64,000 bases of DNA, taken from contig MZZL01000398.1 of assembly GCA_002749535.1 (NCBI GenBank), positions 693,513 to 757,512 of the forward strand, read 5' to 3'. The notes beneath the pieces are model-generated. The model ran no database searches and was not told where the DNA came from. It saw only the letters and a list, made by a program, of their open reading frames with translations. How positions within the stretch are numbered: the stretch's first letter is position 1; the number at the start of each line of letters is the position of its first letter. The stretch comes from Apophysomyces variabilis. Taxonomy: Eukaryota; Mucoromycota; Mucoromycetes; Mucorales; Mucoraceae. Made by a program: the position numbers and the translations under genes. This document shows, piece by piece, positions 13,061 through 25,200 of the stretch.

Positions 13061-13600
13061 ACATCATTCCGGTCCACTCAAAGTTATCCCTCCATCTCCA
13101 AGAAATGGATTAGGTCAAACTAAAGCCAGAGAATACCAGAGTTGATCGCACAGAGTTTCTTTGTCATAGATAGAAGTTCACTCACCTTTGGGCTATACCT
13201 CCAAGAGCGTGAAGTGCTAAATAGCCGCTGTTTCAACACAGGTTCTTCGTTCCCACGTTTGCCGCGCATTTCATTGTCCGCATCAAGAATCTCATTTAGC
13301 TACGGTGCACATCGTTGTTTAAGTATGGTCTTGCCCAATCACTATTTATCTTGGCACGATGTATTCTCAATTCATTTTGTCGTTCCTCCGCCAGAGAAGC
13401 TTGTGAAAGGCTCCGGAGTAGGGCTACCAATCGTGCCACCACCAAAAAAGGAAACACTTGCTGTTTCCAGAGAGGTGCACCTATCGTGCATGAAAATCCG
13501 AAAACTCCGTTCGGTGACTGTCGCCTGTGAAACCGAGCCTTTGGAAGCAAAAAGGCACACGCGCGTCAACGGTGAACCACTCTTTTTCTCATCTACGAAC

Positions 13601-16600
13601 ATGGTTCAGATTGCTCCACCTCCACCTCTTGACTTTAGCATCAATGCTGAACAATTGGAACAAATCATACAATCCGTCATTGATGAGGAACTTGCTTTAA
13701 ACAACGAGATTGCCGCCTTGAAGCCTGAGGAGCAGACTTATGAAAATATCGTTAAGAAGTTGGCTCACTCCGAAAATAGCTTGTCAGGTACATTAATAAT
13801 ATTGCTTTGAAGGATTTAATATTGACTTACTTTGGCAATACGGTTTGTAGGCAAAATCAATTTGGCCAATTCTCTCAGCCAAATTTCCCCTGATGAAGCT
13901 GTCCGTGAGGCCTCCATCGCTGCTGAGAAGAAATACGAAGAATTCAACATCGAACAAAGCATGCGCCATGATCTCTACATGGTTATCCAGGGATACATCG
14001 ATAGAACTGACCTAAACTCGCTCGGTCATGAAGATGCCAGATTGTTGAAGAAAATGGAGATCTTCTTCCGTCGCAATGGATTACATCTCCCGGAGGAAAA
14101 GCGTAATGAATACAAGGAATTACGTAAGCGTCTGAGCGAAGTTTGCATCGAGTTCAACAAGAACTGGAGCCGTGAAAGTAGCAGTAAGTAGAACGTTGTT
14201 AGTGTAACTTTTAACTGAGCTTTTTCTTTTCCAGCCATCAAATTTACAAAGGTAAAAAATTAACATATTTGGAAGATTTGCCATTTTATGTTGAATTGCT
14301 TCTGTATTGCAGGAAGAACTCGATGGCTTGGACGAGGACTTTTTGGGTATGTCCACATTGCGCAATAGATCAATATATTATAGTTCGATTCTCACATGTT
14401 ATGTTATAGGAGGGCTGGCTACGGAAGAGGTCGATGGGGTTAAAAAATACGTATTAACTATGAAGTAAGTGTTGGAAACATTTTCTTTGCTTCGATTGCT
14501 GACCCCGACGTTGTCCTTAGGTACCCTGGTAAGAATAAGGAAATATTATTGTTATTGGGACATATATATTCACTAACCGATGCTCGGAATAATTAGATGT
14601 CCGTCCTGGTAAGTACAATGGTGCTTAAATGGCTTATTATCTAACTTAATATTATGTAGTACTGAAGCTTTGCAAGAATGAAAATACTCGCAAAGCTCAT
14701 ATGACAGCCTTTGATTCCCGTAATCGGGAAAACATCGTGCTTCTGGAGGAGGTAAACATAACATTGCTTACAGCAGTAATGACATGAGTAAAATCTTTGC
14801 ATAGGCTCTTAAACTCAGAAGACAATGTGCCAAGGTATGTATATGACGGTTTCAGAGAAATCTTGTAGCTAAATCCTTACAAAGATTTTGGGTTACCAAA
14901 CCCATGCTGACTATGTCCTTGAAGTCAAAATGGCCAAGTCCGTAGAAGCTGTCAGAAAGGTAACAGTGAAATTTATGATAAGAATTCTCGGAAACTAAGA
15001 GGCTCCCAAGTTTTTGGATGATCTTGCCACAAAACTTCATGATGCCGGATTAAAGGAAATTGAAGTGCTGAAGCAGCTCAAGAAGGTAATTTATAGCAGC
15101 CAAGTCTTTATCGTCTTATTGATTATGTACAATAGGAAGAAAAAGGTTTGTTCAATTATGCAATGCTGCATCAATAGGAATTAACACAGACTAGCGTCTC
15201 GCGGAGAGGAATATGATGGTAGCTTCAACGCATGGGATACCAGCTACTATGAGCGTATTCTGCTTGAAAAAGAATATGCTGTGGATCAGGAATACATTAA
15301 AAAATTCTTCAGCTTGGAGCATACTATTGCAAGTAAGTGCAGTGGATATAAATATGACCAGGATTACTGACGATAAATTCGCCCAGAAATGCTTGAAATC
15401 TATGAGACAGTCTTAGGCTTGAAGTTCGTAAAGGTTCCTTCCGAGAAGGCTGTCGTTTGGCACCCAGACGTGCAGCTCATTGAGTGCTGGGACGCTGCAG
15501 AAGACAAAGGCTTCATGGGTTACATGTATTTAGACTTGTTCCCTCGTGACAACAAGTACCCTCACGCAGCATGTTTTCCACTTCATCCTTCCTACCTCAC
15601 CGAGAATGGCGACTATGCCACTCCTGTCGCTGCCATGGTGGCCAACTTCACCAAACCTACTGCTGACAAGCCATCCTTACTGAAGCATGACGAAGTTGTC
15701 ACTCTTTTCCATGAACTCGGCCATGTGATGCACCATATCTGCAGTCGCACAAAGTATTCCCGATTCCATGGTACCTCTGTAGAAGGTGATTTTGTAGAAG
15801 CCCCATCTCAGATGTTGGAGAACTGGTGTTACGATCCTAAATCGCTGAAATATCTCACTTCACACTACGAGACTGGAGAGCCTATTTCTGATGAAACTAT
15901 TGACCGTATCGTGAAGGCAAAGAATGTCAATGCTGCCATTCAAAATCTACGTCAGCTTTTCTTCGGGATCTTTGATTTGGAAATCCATACTACAGAAGGT
16001 AATAGTCACGTCGTGAGGAAAAGAAAAGTCTAAGACTTTCGATGTAGACGATGGTCTTGACACTACCAAATTGTATAACGAACTTAGACACAAGGTGTCA
16101 CTTATCAAGGCACCAGAGGTAATATTGCAGGATGGATCAGTAAAGCATCATATACTAATACGGTAACATGTCTTCAGGGAAGTTGCGGTCAAGCATCATT
16201 CGGGTAAGCATAAATCTGAATATAAACTTGCAGTTACTAACGACCGTTATAGTCATCTAATGGGTGGTTACGATGCTGGTAATGACTTTCAAACTGCCCT
16301 ATTCTTTTTTCTAATCAACCTATATCAGGATACTACGGTTATATGTGGTCAAAGGTATTCTCAAGTGATATGTACTACAGTAAATTTGCAAGCGACACAC
16401 TGTCACCCGATACCGGCTACTTGTACCGCAAGAAGATCCTTGAAAAAGGCAGCAGCTTGTAAGTGAAATTCATATATATATATGTGCGGTGAAAGGGAGA
16501 CAGACAGAAACCGAGAGAGAGAACCACGGATCGTTAAATGGAAACGCACATTAATAACGTGATATTGTAGGGACGGAATGGATATCCTTAAGAGCTTCCT

Positions 16601-16658
16601 TGGCCGAGAGCCTACTCCGGATGCCTTTATGAGAGAGGACATTGGCATCGTTAATTAA
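13601..16658 (+). CDS. PRD1: M3 metallopeptidase, thimet oligopeptidase/saccharolysin (Prd1) type
   Basis: Nineteen exons give 675 aa, the usual length for this family: 13601–13787, 13851–14183, 14235–14251, 14313–14346, 14410–14464, 14521–14528, 14597–14608, 14660–14751, 14805–14834, 14885–14959, 15002–15085, 15136–15145, 15195–15332, 15387–15998, 16048–16118, 16178–16203, 16253–16278, 16329–16458 and 16571–16658. The zinc site is intact: HELGH in TLFHELGHVMHHI, with the third ligand downstream in FVEAPSQMLENW. Other family blocks are FFRRNGLHLPEE, MVANFTKPTADKPSLL and HLMGGYDAGYYGYMWSKV. The enzyme trims short peptides in cytosol or mitochondria. Four exons are only 8, 10, 12 and 17 nt long, yet all phases close. 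The start at MVQIAPP matches the family N-terminus, but the same frame stays open upstream to 13142, which could add a presequence. Confidence 0.94.
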
Positions 16659-16940
16659 GTTTAACGCAAAATAAACAGAAACTAAGGATAAATAAAATTC
16701 CTTTCCCTTTGCAGAAAATAGATAGACACTTATCCTTGCAAGTTGGTTTTATTCTTGTTGTATCTAGCGGCGATGAGTCCTAGATACTGATTTTAAATTG
16801 CCTCACTTAGCTAAAGGAACAGCAGCTTATGTGAATCAAAATGACTTCCGCCTATCAAATTTTTATGATGATGAACTCGATATGGATTCTTACTATCCGA
16901 CTATGGTTTCTTTCTGTAAGCTCATTCTTTGCTGTTTACC
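16659..16940. other. 3' flank of the M3 peptidase
   Basis: AT-rich. An AATAAA-like element lies just after the stop (around 16670) and could direct polyadenylation. No gene is seen. Confidence 0.4.
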
Positions 16941-17187
16941 GTGACAATTGGGTTTCAGAATTCTTTTTTTTTTTTTTTCCGTGACAATTGGGTTTCAGAA
17001 TTCTTTTTTTTTTTTTTTCCGTGACAATTGGGTTTCAGAATTCTTTTTTTTTTTTTTTCCGTGACAATTGGGTTTCAGAATTCTTTTTTTTTTTTTTTCC
17101 GTGACAATTGGGTTTCAGAATTCTTTTTTTTTTTTTTTCCGTGACAATTGGGTTTCAGAATTTTTTTTTTTTTTTTTTTTTTTTTTT
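16941..17187 (+). repeat. Minisatellite, 40-bp unit, about six copies, each with a poly-T tract
   Basis: The unit begins gtgacaattgggtttcag, continues aattc, then a run of about 15 T and cc. It recurs exactly every 40 bp from 16941, 16981, 17021, 17061 and 17101. The sixth copy, from 17141, has lost the c of aattc and runs into about 26 T. The first five copies look identical by eye, implying recent amplification or gene conversion. The array lies between the peptidase stop and the P4-ATPase start. The open frame that crosses it is simply the translated repeat. Confidence 0.95.
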
Positions 17188-17566
17188 GCTTGGCAAACGC
17201 CTATTTGGACTTCGGGCAGCTTGGAAATGATGTCTGCCTATCCCATGGTGTAGTACGCCTTATGCTTTTTGATGATTTCATTTTGTGCTCATAGTGTCAG
17301 TTACATTTATGTTCTCCCTTACTGAAAAGTTCTGTTTGGCAGTTAGCCCTATGTTTGTAAGGGTATGTTTCGTAGCAGTAGAGGTAACAGTCATGGCTTT
17401 CTTTTTTGAGTGTCCGAAGCCAAGCCCTTTTCATGCTTGCTTCCAAAACTGGATTGTTCGCTCTTTTCCTCTTAACAATAAGCTTCAAGAACCTGTACAC
17501 TAAATCGGAACCTACGACTGACGACACAATATAATACCAAACAGGTCCACAGCCCCTAAAATAAAT
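17188..17566. other. Intergenic, 5' flank of the P4-ATPase gene
   Basis: About 380 bp after the minisatellite. No recognisable gene; presumed promoter of the flippase gene. Confidence 0.4.
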
Positions 17567-20500
17567 ATGCGCCGAGACAGTGGGCCCATTGCACTCAGAA
17601 ACTTAATGTCGTTTTCAAACCGTCTCGGCAACAAAAAGTTCAGGACATCCGATTCCATACATAGCGACGAAGATCCTCTCATTATCGATGAAGAATCAGG
17701 GGTCCGTCGTCATACTAAGCTGTATGGAACTTAACTGACATGCATCCGAATAGGAGCCCTCGTCAATCCGACGACAGAGACTGAAAGAGAGAAAAAGCTC
17801 GAAATCATGGCTCTGGTTCCGTTCTAACCGAGTGCAGACTGCAAGAAATATTGCCTTTCATGCGAATGGTAAGTAAGACAATTACTTTCGTTTAATCCCG
17901 ATATTTACCCGTCTGAATCAGACAAGTACAAGAAGAGATTCGCTCCCAACATCATCGTCAATCAGAAATACAATATCATCACGTTTATACCTTTGGTACT
18001 CTACGAACAAGTACGTTGGATCCAATAACGCAGAACGATATACTTACTCTGAGCTACAGTTTGTCGTTTTCTTCAATCTCTATTTCCTTTTAGTCGCATT
18101 ATCTCAATTCGTACCCGCTTTAAAAATAGGTAATAAGCAGATGGATCATGTCCTTGATCTAACAAAGCTTAGGATATATCTTTACCTATTTTGGTCCGCT
18201 GTGTTTTGTATTGCTGGTGACGATCAGCAAAGAAGCAATTGACGACTATCAACGATACAAACGTGACAAAGAGGCTAATTCTCAACTTTATCAATGTCTT
18301 ACGCCGGACGGACCTCGGAGCATTCCAAGTTCGAAAATCAGAGTTGGCGATATGGTTATCGTCCATAAAGACCAAAGAGTAAGTAAAATGAGGGTATACA
18401 TATGCACACTGATCTAACAGGAACGAAACATGAACAATCACAGATTCCTGCAGACATGATCCTTTTGAGGACAACTGAGGCAAGCGGTGCAAGTTTCATT
18501 CGCACGGATCAATTAGATGGTGAAACAGACTGGAAATTGAGATTAGCTGTACCGTCGCTGCAGCGATTGCCGTCAGATTCGTCGTTATTGGATGTGAGGG
18601 GCGAGATATATGGTAAACCTTGGCTTTATTATATACATTTCGCTGATAAGAAAATATAACCTAGCCGATGCGCCGCACAAAGATATCCATAACTTTATTG
18701 GAACGTTTACACATGCAGACGAGGAGACAGGCATCGAGCAGATTGAGCCACTAGCTGTTGAGAACACCATGTGGACGAACACTGTACTAGCATCGGGTTC
18801 AGCGGTTGGATTTGTCATTTACACTGGCAAAGATACTCGCGCGGTGATGAATACTAACCATCCAGAGACAAAGGTTGGATTATTGGATCGTGAAATTAAT
18901 CGGCTGGCAAAGGTAAAATGCAATATAAAAATGGAAGCGAAGCAATTTACCAGAGCGTAGATTCTGTTTATTGTTACTTTCGGCCTATCAATCATCATGG
19001 TTGGGCTGAACGGTTTCCACGGTCTTTGGTATATTTACGTCTTTCGCTTCCTTATTCTGTTTTCTTCGATTATACCAATTAGGTAAAATTCTGGCAAGAT
19101 TAAGTGGTCGACGATCCCTAACATCTGCCATCTAGCTTACGTGTTAATCTGGATATGGGAAAAAGCGTGTATGCCCGTCAGATCGAAAGTGATGAAGAGA
19201 TTGAGGGTACTATTGTTCGAACCAGCACACTCCCAGAAGAGTTGGGGCGTGTTGAGTACCTGTTATCAGATAAAACCGGTACATTAACAAAGAATGGTAT
19301 GTTACGCACAGGCAAGTCATCACATTTAACCCAGTTTACTTATATTAGATATGGAGTTGAAGAAGCTGCATATGGGAACAATGTCCTACAGTTTGGATAC
19401 AATGGACGAAATTCAAGCTCATCTATCTACAGCTTTTAGTGGCCATGAAACTGGTAATATGCAGACATAGTGTATTATATCGTAATTTCTTTTCAGGTTT
19501 TGGACAAACAAGTCGAAGTCAAGGCAGCGGTGGCGGGAATCTGACCGGAAAAGGTAGACGAAACATTGCCTCTCGTGTGAAAGAGATTGTCCAAGCTTTA
19601 GCCCTATGTCATAATGTAAGTATAGAGCCAGTTGTAATATGATCGACTAATGGTAGTAGGTTACTCCTGTTGATGACTTGGGTGGAGAGATCACATACCA
19701 GGCATCAAGCCCAGATGAAGTAGCTATCGTTAAGTGGACGGAAAAGATGGGAATGACTTTAATGGGTCGCGACGTGAGCAAAATCCAACTTCGAGTCAAT
19801 TCTACCGGTGAGATATTGGAGTATGATATATTGAACATATTCCCGTTCACGAGCGAGACCAAGCGAATGGGTATTATCATCCGCGACAAGCAACTGCAGG
19901 AGATCATGTTTTATGAAAAAGGTGCTGATGCGGTAATGAGTCGCATAGTACAATATAACGATTGGTGAGTATTTGTCTGGTGCGGATTGCGTATATTTAA
20001 CCATCGAATAGGCTTGACGAGGAATGTGGGAATATGGCTAGAGAAGGTTTACGTACGCTCGTCGTAGCTAAAAAGAGACTCTCTGAAGAAGCTTATGAAG
20101 ATTTTAAGACGAAGTAACACTGCTGTCGGATATCGTATAGATGATCCTAAGACACTTATTTAGGTACCACGATGCTGAGATCTCTATTCATGACCGTAAC
20201 AGTCTTAAGCAGTCAGTTGTTGAGACTATGCTGGAAACTGACCTAGAGTTATTGGGATTGACCGGCGTAGAAGATAAATTGCAAGACGGTGTTAAGAACA
20301 CATTGGAGCATATGCGCAATGCAGGTCTTCGGATATGGATGCTGACCGGTAAAGTTAAAGGATGCTGGCCTTTTCAAACATCTAACATCTGGAGAAAAGG
20401 TGACAAAATCGAAACGGCTACATGTATTGCGGTTTCGTCCAAGCTGGTTTCCCGAAACCAAAACATCCAGCAAGTCTCTAAGAGTAAGTTTAACTTTGAA

Positions 20501-22016
20501 TTTATGCAGGATATTTGACAATCATTTAGTTGGAACAGCCATGGAAGCCTTGGACGAAATCGACAATTTGAGGTCGGCCACCGACAGCTGTCTTGTCATT
20601 GATGGCGCATCTTTACAGGTAATAGACATTTCTCCTTTTGGATAACGTCATTCGATCCTTACTTCGATGTAGGTGTGCCTTGATTATTGCAAAGAAGAAT
20701 TCATTGAAGTTGCTACTCGCCTCCCAGTTGTCGTATGCTGCCGATGCTCACCTACGCAAAAGGTAAGCAAAACAAATGGGGAGCATAGCAGGAATGACAC
20801 AAATTGAATAGGCCGATATAACACGTTTAATAAAGAACCATACCAAAAAGCGCGTTCTATGTATAGGTGACGGAGGCAATGATGTCAGTATGATTCAAGC
20901 AGCTGATGTTGGTAAGCGTGATAATACAATCTTAACAAATCATTAATATCCTTAAAAGGTGTTGGTATTGTTGGGAAGGAAGGAAAACAAGCGTCATTAG
21001 CTGCAGACTTTTCAGTCCAACAATTTAGTCATTTGACAAAGCTACTTTGTAAGTGTGGAAAGAAGTTTGAGGAACCGGCTGAAGCTAACCATGAGCAGTA
21101 TGGCATGGACGTAACAGTTATAAACGATCTGCTAAACTTTCGCAATTTGTCATTCATCGTGGTTTGATTATTTCTGTAATGCAGGCGGCGTTTTCTGCAC
21201 TATTCTATTTTGCTCCAATTGCACTTTATCAAGGCATGTTAATTGTTGGGTAGGCGTGAATAATGGTAGTTCACACATTAGCTATTTCCTAATATTCCAG
21301 GGTAGATATGCTACGATCTATACGATGGCTCCTGTTTTTTCGCTTGTACTGGACCAGGACGTGAGCGAAGAGATCGCGCTAATGTATCCTGAACTATACA
21401 AGGACCTTACAAAGGTAAACCCACACATACCATGTCCTGCTTTGATTAATCCCCCATGCTTTCTTGCTAGGGTCGATCTTTGTCGAATCGTACCTTTTTT
21501 ACCTGGCTTTTAATCAGCGTTTATCAAGGTCATATCTTGTTTTACGTGAAATGAATGTGTACTAATATATTGACAAATTAAATCAGGTGGTGCTATCATG
21601 GTTCTATCCATTCTGCTTTTTGAAGACGAGTTTATTCATATCGTCTCCATCTCTTTTACTGCTTTAATCTTTAACGAACTGCTCATGGTAGCTCTGGAAA
21701 TCAACACATGGTATGATGTGCATATGGGACAAAACGGTGATTAATTGTTGGATAGGCACCGGATCATGGTTATATCTGAAATTGTTACAATGCTTATTTA
21801 CATTGGTTCAATGTGGCTGTTACCTACATATTTTGGTAAGTTTATCAATTACTTATTAAATTTAATAACAGTAAAACTACAGACATGACGTTTATCTTGA
21901 CAACGCGTTTTGCTTGGAAGGTCGCTGTCATTACTGCGGTTAGCAGCTTCCCACTTTATATTGCAAAAATAATTAAGCGCCGATATGCTCCGCCAAGCTA
22001 CACCAAATTAACATAA
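17567..22016 (+). CDS. NEO1: P4-type ATPase (phospholipid flippase), Neo1/ATP9A class
   Basis: Twenty-five exons encode 1079 aa; all intron phases close, with main boundaries 17567–17701, 17754–17868, 17922–18010, 18060–18129, 18173–18378, 18444–18612, 18665–18912, 18961–19082, 19136–19296 and so on to 21883–22016. The P-loop shows [10 protein letters not shown] with the phosphorylated Asp, and DGETDWKL in the actuator domain has the P4-type substitution of TGE. Further blocks are [62 protein letters not shown] and [28 protein letters not shown] in helix 4 is characteristic of the Neo1/ATP9 class. These flippases act in Golgi and endosome membranes, keep PE/PS on the cytosolic face and do not need a Cdc50 partner. 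About ten membrane helices are visible. The first donor (gtccgt) is non-canonical beyond GT. Confidence 0.95.
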
Positions 22017-22242
22017 TATGACTGGGGAATATATATGAAAGTCGTGTACTGTACAAATAAAACCGATCAAAAAAGCAGCACTGTGGTCATGGGAGCACTG
22101 TTAAACAAGACAACTCTATTTGTGCAGGATTTTACATATTATTAGAATGACAAACGCGCTAGGCGGGAGGAGATGATCGAGAGAGAAAAGTAAAGACAAG
22201 GATTGTCCGTGTATAACTAGGGGTATAATTGATCATTTTTCA

Positions 22243-25200
22243 TCAAGCCATGTCAGTCACTCGAGGTTCCAGCTGTAGACTTTTCTCATACAGCGTTTCG
22301 ACGTCCTGGCTAGTTTCCAGATGGGATTTGATATAATCTTGTAATTCTGGGATTTCTTGGAACGTATAAGGTGACGATTGGAATTGCTTAATTTCTCGAA
22401 TCACTTCAGCAGTCTTTTGACGCTTAGCAAAGTTGATCAAGTTGCTCGATTTTGGAAGATAATCGGAATTGCCGTCCTCGATGAACGTGAGGTCCTGGAG
22501 ATAAATCCCCAGAAAAGGAATGCAAGGTGGATTGACCGAGTGGATCATCTCACGGTATTCAGTGAAATTGCGGTTAGCCCCCATTAACTTGCGGATCTGA
22601 TTAAGTATCTGGTTTGTGCTTTTGCCTACCATCTGAAGACGGCAATTAGTTAGGATATGGGATGCATCCTTGACCATGCATTTTTTACCTCCCAAGTCTT
22701 CCGCAGGCGACCAATGGCGCTATTATCAAAAGAAGATAGGATCGCCATACATGTGTTGTAATTATTCAACAATCGACAGCGCTACCATGCAGACACGCAA
22801 AACCAAATCAAATATATGAGCTATATACGCATATCACTTTGCGTATCTACTTACGTCGGCTACTTGAACCCAGTATTTGATGAACGTTGCACGCTTCTTC
22901 GCTTCTTCACTTGATAAGATCGTATCGGTAACCCAGGCAGTTAAACGGTTACAATAGTCGATGGATTGTTTCACGTTAACGGCTATTGCATCGTCACTCG
23001 ACCAAGCTTTGTTTAAACACTCCACCGGTTGAATGCTACTGTACAGCTTGAAGTCCATCATGCTCAGTTGACGTGCCAATTCCAACGGATCGGTTTCCAG
23101 CAACTGAATGCATGACATATTTTTAGGCATAATAGGCGTAGGACCATCCCATTTATTAGCCACTAGCTTCTTCAGTTCGCCATTGGCGTTTAACTCCATA
23201 CGTTTTCGGATCAGCTTCTCCAGCTGATTTGAAGCAAAAGTCGAAGCGTCTCGAATGACGGTAGCAGTGAAAAACTGTAGACGAGACAGGATAAACGCAT
23301 CCTCATCGTTGTAGTAGTTTTCCAGCCAGTTTTTAATAACGTTGAATACACTGTGCGCAGAGTCAGTGGACAATGTGTCTTTGGTTCGCTTAAGGACGCT
23401 ACTCTCTCGACTTACCGTAACCGAACGAGCTTCTGTTTCTGTTCTGTCCATTTCTCCAATTGTTCAGGTGTAAGCCCTTCCGGCGGGCGTAAGTTGTATC
23501 GCTGTTCTAGAAGATTGACAAATTCTTCCGTTGTACAAAATGAACGGTAGGTGAGGAGAAAAGTGGCAATGAAACTCGTGTCTTTCTTATATTTTAGTTG
23601 TGTGAACTAAACCGCGTGGGCGCACATACCAAGTGTGTCATGTAGCGTTAATCGTTCCACGAGGGCAGGAAGGGTTCCACCCTTGATGTTGCCATCTGCG
23701 CTAAACAATATCTCTCCCTTTTCATGATCTTGTCCCAGATACCAATTATCGGATAATTCAGATCGATCTTCTGGCTTAACGTTGAGGTTTCCCCTTATTG
23801 TTTTGGTTTCCGTACCTGTAGGACGAGGCGTACTTATCAAGTGGGGCTGCCGTGCTCGGATTGTATTTGTGGCTCGGAGATGGCTGTCGTCTATCGAGCC
23901 GAAAGCCGAGGTTACATCGTCGTCTTTCAACTTATTCTCATCAAATGAGGGTTTGAGCGGTGAGGTGGGGTTACTTCCGCCAAACTCGCCATTGCGCGAA
24001 AACCAATGTTTGCGTTGCTCAACCATCTCACTAACACTGATTTCAATTCTTCCTATTGACTCTTCCACAGCACCGGCGTCGATTTCGATATCAGTTACCG
24101 TTTTCTTGGCATCAATTTCTTTATCCGTAAGTCTCTGTACATCACCAAATAGTTGGCCAATCGAGGTGTACAGACGCTGCTTGTTAATACGGTAACCTGA
24201 CAGTGAAGGTATCTGAGAGCTGTCAATGTTATTTACGTCGATATCACCCAAAACACCCAGGTATTGACTGATCTGGGATGACAAGCTACGAAATAAGAAA
24301 ACGATTTCTGATTGCACTTTGTTGCTCAGTTCAGATAACGTGAGAATTTTCTCAACAGCAGTGCACAAACATCTAATCGATCCATAAATCTGGTTTGCGT
24401 GCGTTTGTAAGTTCAGGATAAGATCCTGATTCAGCGGATATTTCGTTTTTTGCATCAAGGAATTGTTGATAGTTGGAGTATCAATACTAGGTCTTCCGGT
24501 GCGCCCATTTGGCTCGGTAGTCGTGTGCACCAATTCGCGCATAGTTGCTTTATCAGAAGGCAAAGGCTTTGTGTCTTCGAGTAACTTTGGGCTCACAAAT
24601 TCCACTTCCACATTCTGTTGCTGACAACTGGTTACGAAGGCCCGAACTGCTTTCAATACGTCCCCAGCATCAGTTTGCACTCTAATACAATTTTCAGAAG
24701 ACGGTATAGTCGGGATAATTGTTTCAGAGGCCATTTTTGCTGATAGTACTAGCTTTGATAACGCTGCCATTACTGCTCGACGGGTTTCGCGAAGTTCCTG
24801 ATCTTGCATCCGAGCAGATTCTTTTTCCATTGTTCGAGAAGCATAGAACATAATCCGAATGGATTCTACGACAGCAGCTGCGTTTGAGTGAAACAATTCC
24901 TGACGTCCTTGTTGAGCAGCAACATTGAGCTGATGGATTGCCATGGCAATATCAGATGAAATCTTTTGCCAAGTCAACGGTTTATCATCCATTGAAATAT
25001 GGGTGGTCTGTGATGTTCGTCGCGACGTGGAAGGCGAATCGGGTGATATATCGGGGTTTGTATCTGCCAATTTTGGTTCCTTCTTTGCACGTCGCTATAC
25101 AATTAAGGTTTTCATCGGCATGAGCTTTCCCTGATCTGAGATTTGTCTCCTCTTTCCCTCTTTGGCAAGAACTTACCAATCGTCCAGTACTTGGATCAAT

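Larger units (their letters stand above)
9735..13600. other. 3.9 kb region without a recognisable gene; scattered open fragments
   Basis: The stretch between the subtilase and the M3 peptidase has no gene I can recognise. It does contain open fragments of reasonable composition: minus 10779–10495 (94 aa), plus 10959–11108 (about 49 aa, starting MAFGLWVLDNDRK), plus 11556–11978 (140 aa) and plus 12419–12703 (94 aa). They lie in different frames with stops between them. This would fit either a decayed gene or an unannotated multi-exon gene whose junctions I could not settle. No transposase, RT or terminal-repeat signature was found. A 10-bp triplicate lies at 13031–13060, and an in-frame extension of the peptidase runs from 13142 to 13600. 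Confidence 0.4.

Noticed and set aside
15999..16047. Apparent 19- or 25-nt ultra-short intron or a frameshift in the M3 peptidase
   Set aside because: A normal 49-nt GT–AG intron (donor after ACAGAAG, acceptor gatgtag, branch ctaag) closes the frame and keeps the family sequence.
17068..17253. 61-codon Phe-rich frame
   Set aside because: It is only the translated 40-bp minisatellite.
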